Source: Heracleum sosnowskyi (Eukaryota > Streptophyta > Magnoliopsida > Apiales > Apiaceae). Taken from it: DNA of 64,000 nt. A model generated the notes under the pieces. That model saw nothing but the letters and a program-made list of their open reading frames with translations, was not told where the DNA came from and made no database searches. The position numbers and the translations under genes were made by a program. Shown here in pieces: positions 56,417 to 64,000 of the stretch; position 1 is the stretch's first letter, and each line of letters begins with the position of its first letter. Location of the stretch: the NCBI GenBank assembly GCA_030848705.1, contig CM061238.1, positions 74,920,685 to 74,984,684 on the forward strand. Direction: 5' to 3'.

Positions 56417-58654
56417 ATGTCTACAACTCAGAAAGTTGGTACTGTCAAGATCCCTATGTTCAGCAAGGAGCATTATCCAATGTGGAAGAAGAAAATGCTC
56501 CTATTTCTTAAGGTTGCAAATCCTAAATACATTGATGTGATGAAGAATGGACCAAAACTTCCTATGATTATTGAGGAAGAAGTAAAAGAGGGTAACGTTG
56601 TTACTAGGGCTGCTAAGATGTACCCTAAAGATCCCAAGGATTTCACTCCTGGTGAAAAAGAGGATGTTACCCTGGATTCCTGTCTACAGCTGATCCTTAT
56701 TGATTGTCTTGATCCTATCATGCATAATCATGTCCTAAATTGTGATACTGCCAAACACATTTGGGATACCATAGAGATAATCAATGAGGGGACAGAGGAG
56801 GTTAGAGAGAATATGCTGGAAATTATCACTTCACAATATGAGCATTTCAGATCAAACCCTGGTGAAGGTATCTCTCAGGTTTTTGAGAGATACAACAAAT
56901 TAATCAATGATCTGAATCTCAATGGGAAGCACTACACCAACAAGGAGATTAACAAGAAGTTCCTTCTTACACTTCCACCTCATTTGGAGCACAAAATATC
57001 TGCAATTAGAGAAGCAAGGGATATGAATGAGATTGCTTTGGAGAGATTGTATGGTGTTCTGAAGACCTATGAGCTGGAGCAGATTCAACAGAGGGAGCTG
57101 TATGGAACTGGGAAAATTGTTGGTACCTCTACTACATTGACTGCTGAAGTCCCACAGAAACTGGAAGTAAAAGCTGTTCAACCTTCCAGTTCTAACATGA
57201 ATGTTATTGATGCTGAATATGGATTAACATCCATTGATCAATCTGGTGGTGACTTCTATTCTTTAGAAGAACTTGATCAGCTGGAGGATGGTGATTTGGC
57301 TTTGATAGTCAGGAAGTTTGGGAAGTTTAGATTCAAGAGGAATCCCAATCTTAAGTTCAGGCCCAGGTTTCAGAGAGATGATTCCTCATCTTCAAGTGGC
57401 TACAAAACTGGAACTGTGGAGAGAAGCTCAATCAGATGCTACAATTGCAATGAGTTGGGTCACTTTGCTACTGAATGTAAAAAGCCAAGGCAAGTGACAA
57501 GGAACTCATTTGATTCTAGCAGGAAGAATAAGATTGAGAAGGCTTATGTTGCTCAAGGGAAGAGCTGGGATGATACAGACAGTGAAGATGAAGAAGTTGG
57601 AAATCTTGCACTTGTGGCAAAAGGAGGCAGACTCTTTGATTCCATGTTATCTTCACCCGACATGTCTAAGGTAAAATTCACTGATGCTGAAATGATTTTT
57701 CATCTTGGTGGCACCATAAGTTGTGCACACACTGAAAATGATAGAATAAATCTTTTAAACACTAATCTTGAAAAAGAAATAAAAGATTTAAAACTAGTGC
57801 ATAATAATCAAGATGAACTCACTAAACAAGTAGCAGTTCTTGAGAAAAGGGTTAAATTGTATCAACAACTAGAAACCATTCTCAAAGATCAGATTAGTGA
57901 GCTTAAGACCAAAGCTAATGCCTATTACAACTCTTGTAAGACGGCTAAAGAAATTTTCAATCAACAAGCTATTGGTAATCATGTCAGTATAGGTTATGAT
58001 TATAATGAGGCTATTGGATTGCTTGGTATTAACACACCTTGTAGAGTCAGAGAAGAAGGCAAGGTTGTTCCTTATATACTTAAGGGTATTAAAACACCCT
58101 TCTGTAAAGAATCCATAGCAGATCCTATGAATGAGTACTCTATAATCATTGCTGAAGAGATTCGTGAAGAAGATATGGCCTTGGAAGCTGAACAGTCCAA
58201 GAAGTGTATATCTGATATTCCAGTCAAAGTTGTTCCAACTGAAAAGACTAAATCAGATATCCATTTGTTGAATCAAAACAACTGTAGTAATAACATGCCT
58301 GCTACTTATTCTTCTCATAAAGCATGTGGTGTGAGTAATTGCATGTCTTGTGCTTTTAATGTTATGTATGCTTATTTTAATAGTAAGCATGTATCTAGTG
58401 ATAAGACTGCTCCACGTCAACATGTTAATAATAAGAAGCATGTTAAAACCAAGACTACTAATCCTCCTCAGACTAGAGTGGATTCATTTATCCCCAAGCC
58501 TAATCAGAAATGTTTTAAGGCTGGCTATAAATGGAAACGCTCTTATGTGAAAGAGGTTGAAGTAGTTGAAGTTAGAAATGTTGTTTTGCCTGACAAAGGC
58601 CAGTTCTTTAAGCATGCCGGACCCAATCAATTTTGGGCTCCGAAGAAGGTCTAA
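56417..58654 (+). CDS. gag: gag of SIRE-like element (745 aa)
   Basis: I chose the ATG at 56417 (MSTTQKVGTVKIPMFSKEHYP) because related gag proteins start there; the frame is open a little upstream. The N-terminal gag domain has YPMWKKKMLLFLKVANPKYIDV, AKHIWDTIEI and FLLTLPPHLEHK. One CCHC knuckle is at ~340 (CYNCNELGHFATEC). A Glu/Lys-rich likely coiled coil lies at ~450-510, then a Cys/His-containing tail ending GPNQFWAPKKV. No break is seen, so a working gag can be made although pol cannot. This fits a parasite that supplies gag but borrows RT and integrase. Confidence 0.93.
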   Translation: MSTTQKVGTVKIPMFSKEHYPMWKKKMLLFLKVANPKYIDVMKNGPKLPMIIEEEVKEGNVVTRAAKMYPKDPKDFTPGEKEDVTLDSCLQLILIDCLDPIMHNHVLNCDTAKHIWDTIEIINEGTEEVRENMLEIITSQYEHFRSNPGEGISQVFERYNKLINDLNLNGKHYTNKEINKKFLLTLPPHLEHKISAIREARDMNEIALERLYGVLKTYELEQIQQRELYGTGKIVGTSTTLTAEVPQKLEVKAVQPSSSNMNVIDAEYGLTSIDQSGGDFYSLEELDQLEDGDLALIVRKFGKFRFKRNPNLKFRPRFQRDDSSSSSGYKTGTVERSSIRCYNCNELGHFATECKKPRQVTRNSFDSSRKNKIEKAYVAQGKSWDDTDSEDEEVGNLALVAKGGRLFDSMLSSPDMSKVKFTDAEMIFHLGGTISCAHTENDRINLLNTNLEKEIKDLKLVHNNQDELTKQVAVLEKRVKLYQQLETILKDQISELKTKANAYYNSCKTAKEIFNQQAIGNHVSIGYDYNEAIGLLGINTPCRVREEGKVVPYILKGIKTPFCKESIADPMNEYSIIIAEEIREEDMALEAEQSKKCISDIPVKVVPTEKTKSDIHLLNQNNCSNNMPATYSSHKACGVSNCMSCAFNVMYAYFNSKHVSSDKTAPRQHVNNKKHVKTKTTNPPQTRVDSFIPKPNQKCFKAGYKWKRSYVKEVEVVEVRNVVLPDKGQFFKHAGPNQFWAPKKV

Positions 58655-58869
58655 TCAATCTGGTAGTGCAGGGAGTTAAACAGGTAAACCGTGTTATGTG
58701 GATTCTTGACAGTGGCAGTTCAAGGCATATGACCGGAGATAGAGCCATGCTATCAGATGTGGTTGAGAAAGCTGGCCCAGTGCTTACCTTTGGAGATAAC
58801 AGCAAGGGTATAACTGAGGATATGGCCTGTTTGAAATCAAGAAATGTTATCAGTCAATTAGGACATTAA
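58655..58869 (+). pseudogene. pol: protease remnant of SIRE-like element
   Basis: VMWILDSGSSRHMTGDRAMLSDVVEKAGPV..FGDNSKG is the start of pol with the aspartic protease site DSG. The frame overlaps the end of gag by about 20 bases in a different register, then stops at 58869, where sequence jumps past integrase. Confidence 0.88.
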
Positions 58870-59498
58870 TGTTACATTTGATGTCTCCAACCTCCCTAAT
58901 ATCCAAAAAGAAGATTCATCTGAGAAGCTGAAGTTTGATAACTTGCCAGACTCAGAATCAGATGATGAAGCCCCACCTGAAGTTATTTCTAGTGATGATA
59001 ATAACAATGATGATAATGATCATGGTGATGGTGGTGGAAACACTGGTAACAATGGAGATACCACCAACACTGGAGAAGAATCATCAAGGCAATCAAGCAA
59101 CAACTCAGGGGGAGCAGATGAAGGATCAACTAGTCTCTCACAACATCAAAGTGAAATTCAAGGCGAATCATCAAGATCAAATCTTCCAAGACAAACTGTA
59201 TGGAATAGAGCTCATCCCTTTGAGCTGATTGTTGGTGATCCAGGTGTTGGAGTAAGAACTAGAAGTGCTACTCAAAACGAATGTTATTATTCAGGGTTTC
59301 TTTCTGAAATGGAACCAAAGAAAATTGAGGGAGCACTGACTGATCCAGATTGAGTGATTGCTATGCAAGATGAACTCAATCAATTTGAACAACAGCAAGT
59401 CTGGAAGCTGGTACCCAGGCCAAAGTACAAGAAAGTAGTTGGTACAAAATGGGTATTCAGAAACAAGCTAGATGAAGATGGCATAATCACAAGAGACC
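58870..59498 (+). pseudogene. pol: hinge and RT start of SIRE-like element
   Basis: After a junction, an Asp/Asn/Gly-rich hinge (SDDNNNDDNDHGDGGGN) leads to VRTRSATQNECYYSGFLSEMEPKKIEGAL, then DPD-stop-VIAMQDELNQFEQQQVWKLVPRPK..VVGTKWVFRNKLDEDGIITRDQA. The stop at 59351 fits TGG to TGA. RT ends at ~59498, before its catalytic motifs. Confidence 0.85.
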
Positions 59499-59675
59499 AA
59501 GCATAGTGACATCAGGTATCATTTTATCCAAGAGCATGTCATGAATGGAACTGTGGAGTTACACTTTGTACCCACAGAAGAACAAACTGCAGATATATTC
59601 ACTAAATCTGTTGACAAATCCACATTTATCAAGTTAGTTGGTAAATCGGGTATGTTAAACAGTCTTAGTGATTAA
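59499..59675 (+). pseudogene. pol: RNase H C-terminal remnant of SIRE-like element
   Basis: From KHSDIRYHFIQEHV to ELHFVPTEEQTADIFTKSVDKSTF and a stop at 59675. This is the usual end of Copia pol (ADIFTKPL). The catalytic acids lie in the deleted part. Confidence 0.88.
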
Positions 59676-60030
59676 AATATCTCTGTCATGTTTGTTCTTT
59701 CAAATTCATTCTCTTTTGATGATATTGAATGATAGAATGTGCCAATTCTTATTTATTGTATAAAGCTTGTTAATTTAAATATTCTGAATAATTTATTTTC
59801 TTTAAAAATATTTTTCTCATTTTCAATGGAGAAATGTATTTTTATTGAAAATATATTTATTTAGATTCATTTAAATTATTTTCAGACTGTAAATATTTTT
59901 GTTCAGATTTTTATGCAAGTTTATAGTAGTTTTGTGTTTTTGAAATTTTTTATGCAGTAGGTTTTTAATGTTTTTAGAAAGTTTTTGTGTATAAATGTCT
60001 GATTTTGGCTGCATCTGTTAGTATTAAGCT

Positions 60031-60240
60031 CGGTATGACCTGCCTCTAGGTCATATTGGCATGTTTTCCTTTTATGTTTATATTTTCTTGTAAATAGCTC
60101 GGTATGACCTCTTGTAAGGTCATATAAGATTTCGGTATGACCTATTCTGAGGTCATATTGAATTTTATTTATGTTTTTTTTTTGTTGTTTATGCAGTTTT
60201 TATTTTGCTTTTCTCGGTATGACCTATCTTGGAGGTCATA
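60031..60240. repeat. four CGGTATGACCT/AGGTCATA hairpins
   Basis: Arms at 60031-60041/60048-60054, 60100-60110/60117-60124, 60133-60143/60150-60157 and 60215-60225/60233-60240, with loops of about 6-8 bases. The same arms occur in the LTRs of this element. Confidence 0.85.
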
Positions 60241-61112
60241 CTGGTGTGTAACCTTAGTTTATTTTGTAAATAATGCATTTAATTAATTTCTGCATTGCAT
60301 TTTAATTCAGTTTATGCATGTAAATAATTTCTGCAGTTTATTTTAATTCAAATTATTGCATGTAAATAGTTTCCTGTAAATATTTTTTATTTTATATTTT
60401 AGTTTATTATTATTATTTATTTTCTTTTATTTTCTATTTGTCTTAGTTGGTTTGTGTAAATATAGTGTATATATTTTATATTATTTCTGATCTAGCTCTT
60501 GCTTAGCTGGAAATTCAGTGCCAAATCCAATTCAGGTATTACTTTCTATCTCTCAATTAACTTCTTTTACTGTTGCTGAACCCAAGTGGTTGGTAGGGTT
60601 GACCAAGGGAATGTAGATCCACAATCTCTATCCCAGGTCTTAGAGCCAAACAATGAGTCTAAAACTTAATTACTTGACCTCTCAGCCTAAACAGAAATCA
60701 AATGTGAAACAAAGAAGTATTTTGATTGAAACAGTGAGTGATCCCACAGCTCTGCCTCCTCTAAAGAAATTCAATATATACTGAGGCATCTGTCAGCCCA
60801 TCTGTATCCTCTCAATAGGATATGGACTTTGAAATGGCCAATGAACTGTATCTAGAGACATTCTCTCAACAGGATGAATCTATTGAAATTCGCCATAGGG
60901 CCATGGCACTTTGTACTGAGTCAAGCACACTCTCATTACTCACAATGGGAGAAAACAATTTCATTAGATGAAACTCAGGACACAGTGAAAGCAGAGCACC
61001 TGCAACTGGTTACAGTGCCTACCATTGTCACGGTAGAAGTGCCTTCATAGGCATCTGAGGGAAAATTTGATTCTTTGCCAAATTAAATAGAATCATTTTC
61101 TCCCCTCCCAGA

Positions 61113-61463
61113 GTGAACACCTCTGGCTCCCAAAGGGATTTTCCACTCGCAGATTTATCTGGAGAAAGTGGAAGGCAACTTGGTCAGTCTATCACTGAAG
61201 CAATTCAGATTTCAAATCCAAGTGATTTGATAGACATGATTGAGGATCGGGATTTGCGAACTCCCATTGCACCACCACTGACCTCTCTTGAAGAGGCTAA
61301 GGTGAGTTTCAATGCAGGTACTGATCAAAAAGGAGCAAATAGACAGCTAATGTTGAGTGATAAAAGTCAAACACTGAGTGAAACACATGCACGTGAGATG
61401 AGTGATACACTTACAAGAGAAATTCAAGTGAGTGCACACACAGACACATACACTGCAATGTAG
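61113..61463 (+). pseudogene. accessory-ORF remnant of SIRE-like element
   Basis: A 116-codon frame (LADLSGESGRQLGQSITEAIQ and so on) with no recognised domain, in the position of the 3' accessory ORF. It has no ordered continuation and is flanked by stops. Most likely a fragment. Confidence 0.4.
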
Positions 61464-62094
61464 TTAGCTCACATAGCTGATCTACAGGAACATCAATTCT
61501 AAACCCAGGCTGATAAAGAAATTTTGCAAGCACAAGTGGTTGAACGGTCTTCTTCTTCCACCTCTGTCAACAATCAGCTGGGACTGCTCAAGGAAATGTT
61601 GAAGACAAAGTTACTACCCAAGATCAACTCCATCAACTATCTCAACTCCTACTGGCTTCAGATACTCATAAAGTTAAATCTGTAGAGAATTCCTCAACTA
61701 AGGGGGAGAATTTTGAGAAGTTTCTAGAGAAGTTTCTATTTCTAAGGGGGAGAAGTTTCTAGAGACTTCTGGTGAAGCTAGTAAAAGGGAGCTGAAAAAG
61801 ATATAAAAGGAAAAGGAGGAGTTTCAGGGGAGTAAAGGTAATTAGCTCTGTTTTGTAAATGTTATATGTATAGAGCTTAGGTAAATCAAGACAGGTTCAA
61901 TGTTATCATATGTTCAGTCTAGAGGAACATCTGTCTTGTATTTATCTTTACTGGTGAAATCTGGAAATGTCATATTTGATCCAGAACTTTCTAGTATTTA
62001 CTTAGGCTTAAGAGTCTTATCTTTTTCTTGGTTTTAGTTGAGTGATCCTCTAGGTATTTGGTTGTTATTTTCTAACAAACAAATAGGGGGAGAT

Positions 62095-63584
62095 TGAAAG
62101 GCATATGCTATAGCCTATTTGTAATTCGAGGATTCTACTCAACTTAAACCAGAATGTAATAAGTAAATATTAGATTAAAGGTCACAGGAATCTCAGAGAG
62201 TTTTATCTGTCAAGAGAATGGAGTATTAAAGTCATCTACAGACTTGAAGTTATTCTACATTGAAAGAAGTTCAATTTATTGATCAAGCCTCAGTGAAGTA
62301 TTCAAGGAAGTGGGTTTACTACAGTGACAGGGATTTCCAGTTAGTGACGGAAGAAGTACAAGATACAAAGTTCAGTCAAAGCTAAAGAAAAGAAGCCACA
62401 GCTTTAAATGGTTTAAAGATGATGAATTTTCATTGAAGTCAGTTATTCATGAAACCAGACAGTGCATCGAATGACGACATCAATCAGTGGAATTAATTCA
62501 TCTATTTTCAGTGGTGTTCAGAAGAGAGAGAGATACTTTGTTTTTAAGTTATTCTCTTCTAATTAATTAAATGATTAATCAATTTAATTAATAAATTAAT
62601 TCTTTCAGAATTAATTTATTTATTAAATTAATTAATTTAGTTGTTTGAATTATTTATTAAATTAATTCCAGAAAAGAATTAATTTAATTTAGAATTTAAT
62701 TCAACTAAAAATTAATTAAAAGAAAGTAATTTAAGTACTAGTATGACCTGTCTATTAATAACTAGTATGACCTAGTTTAATAGAATGAAAAACACGGTAT
62801 GACCTAATTAAAATAGGTCATACATGTTTCTTTTTCTAGGTCATACCGAGTTCTTGTTAACAGGTCATACAAGCTTTGCAGGTTCTTTTGAGAGTTGGTG
62901 AGAGAACTTGAGGTCATACCAGTTGCTTTCCAGGTTCTATTCAAAGTTGGTGAAAAGTGCTTTACCAGGTTCTACCGAAAGAAATGAAAAAGGTGTGCTA
63001 GGTCATACCGGATTTATTTCTCAGGTTCTTTTGTTAAAGTAAGGTTCTACTGGACTCAGTTGGCAGGTCATACAGGGCAATTGCATTTGTATATACCCGA
63101 GGCTGTTTTCTTCAGAAGGACCAACTGACATAATTTGAAAAGAAAAGCAGCAGACTATTTTCTCTCAAGAACAAAGAAGAAAAGCATTTAATCTTATTTC
63201 TTCTCAAGCAATTAATTCTAGTTTGTATTGTTAAATCCAAACCACTAGAATTTGATTACTTGTATTGCTTTGACTATCTAGCGGATTTTTATCCCTAGAA
63301 CGAATCTCAAATTATCAAATATTGTTAAATCATTTTATTACAAAAATAGATAAATTCATGTCGAATTTATTCTAGATTTGTTTTAATTTATTTGAGATTC
63401 AATCTTGTATTCAGTATCATTTGTAACACCCTTCAAGTTTAATAAAGATTATTTAACTTGAATCTTGTTTCATTTAATTCCGCATTAATTTGTTCCTAAA
63501 TAGTTAAATCATTTAAAGAACAATTTCGATAAAACGGTATAGTTTGTATTCAACCCCCTTCTACAAACTTATCAGGACCTAACA
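62095..63584 (+). repeat. 3' LTR of SIRE-like element
   Basis: 1490 bp, offset by exactly 7267 from the 5' LTR. No difference seen by eye. Confidence 0.95.
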
Positions 63585-64000
63585 GCTTATATTATGATTG
63601 AGCACCTTAAACGTATGTTTGAAGGACAGGCTCATCAAGAGAGGTTTGATACAAGCAAAGCCTTATTTGCAAAGGCAAAAGCAAAGGGTGATTGTCACTA
63701 TTGCAAGAAGCCGGGTCACTGGAAGAGAAACTGTCAAACTTACTTGGAGGATATGAAGAAACTGAAGGGTGTTCAGATTTCTGACCCAGATATTTATGTT
63801 ATAGAAGTCAATCTATCTACTTCTACATCATGGGTATTAGATACTGGATGTGGTTCTCACATTTGTATAAATGTGCAGGAACTTCGAAGTAGTAGGACTT
63901 TGACTGAAGGAGAAGTCGACCTACGCGTTGGCAATGGAGCAAAGGTTGCTGCACTGGCTGTAGGGACTTATCATTTATCGTTGCCCACTGGGCTTATTTT
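63585..64000 (+). pseudogene. Copia-4 gag-pol continuation (interrupted, right end outside window)
   Basis: Resumes in frame after the duplicated gctta: IMIEHLKRMFEGQ, a CCHC knuckle CHYCKKPGHWKRNC (~63694), then the protease start WVLDTGCGSHIC (DTG, ~63830) and VDLRVGNGAKV. Open to the window edge. Gag and protease lie in one frame without a stop, unlike Copia-2 and Copia-3, where gag and pol are in separate frames. Confidence 0.9.

Larger units (their letters stand above)
59676..62094 (+). other. 3' region of SIRE-like element
   Basis: Mostly non-coding. It holds four hairpins at 60031-60240, T- and A-rich stretches, remnants of an accessory ORF from ~60700 on, the phrase GTAGAGAATTCCTC plus AAGGGGGAGAA at ~61680-61710 shared with the element at the left edge, and the polypurine tract AAATAGGGGGAGAT at 62081-62094. 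Confidence 0.75.
54828..63584 (+). mobile_element. SIRE-like Copia, internally deleted, young, TSD gctta
   Basis: LTRs 54828-56317 and 62095-63584 are both 1490 bp and look identical by eye. The flanks are gctta on both sides. It has a tRNA-Met primer site, a full gag and a polypurine tract. The pol region is a patchwork: protease, then the hinge and start of RT, then the last 55 codons of RNase H; integrase and most RT are missing. A 2.4-kb 3' region with hairpins and accessory-ORF remnants follows. Identical LTRs with a gutted pol mean it was copied by enzymes from another element. Confidence 0.95.
50842..64000 (+). mobile_element. outer Copia-4 (right end outside window), split by SIRE-like element
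   Basis: 5' LTR 50842-52365, primer site, 2.2-kb leader, gag start at 54541. The gag frame is interrupted at 54827 by an 8757-bp insertion and resumes at 63585 with zinc knuckle and protease, running off the window. It differs from the SIRE-like elements in its short gag, which runs straight on through one knuckle to the protease. The type resembles TNT1/Tork-like plant Copia. The lineage assignment is tentative. Confidence 0.85.

Overview
The window is plant nuclear DNA, almost certainly an intergenic block of a large, repeat-rich eudicot genome. The evidence is plant-type Ty1/copia and Ty3/gypsy LTR retrotransposons, tRNA-Met primer sites, a TRIM element and Helitron Rep/helicase genes with introns. 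I cannot name the species. No intact host gene, rRNA, tRNA or CRISPR array is visible. All counts and alignments were made by eye.

Layout, left to right. 1-2957: 3' part of a SIRE-like Copia element. 2958-3856: an RPA70-like gene fragment ending at a Helitron-type 3' terminus. 4236-4920: a complete TRIM with target-site duplication (TSD) atata. 5752-10007: a decayed Helitron Rep/Pif1-helicase gene. 10631-10905 and 50634-50838: two halves of one minus-strand RNase H-like gene, split by a 39.7-kb composite with a perfect TSD (attca). 50842-64000: a Copia element running off the right edge, itself split at 54828-63584 by a SIRE-like Copia element with a perfect TSD (gctta).

The 39.7-kb composite is a non-autonomous Gypsy (G1). 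Its protease is joined almost directly to the end of its integrase. Its two 3.4-3.6-kb LTRs each carry later insertions. The 5' LTR holds Copia-2 (13357-26035, minus strand), which looks young: both LTRs are 548 bp and I saw no difference between them, and gag and pol are intact. It also has a long 3' accessory ORF and an antisense ORF. The 3' LTR holds Copia-3 (30051-47106, minus strand, TSD tcagt). Copia-3 is deleted for most of RT and RNase H and contains a Gypsy solo LTR (41758-44297) and a truncated second Gypsy (G2, 30491-35918).

For mobilisation, Copia-2 is the only element here with a complete set of visible catalytic motifs. G1 and the SIRE-like element at 54828 have perfect TSDs but lack reverse transcriptase, so they probably moved with enzymes supplied from elsewhere. 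The most unusual points are: short sequence words private to each Copia family, scattered through LTRs and coding regions alike; a Copia-2 junction that lacks a TSD and keeps a copy of the primer-binding site outside its 3' LTR; a conserved splice-acceptor-like site at the gag/pol boundary; and the antisense ORF.
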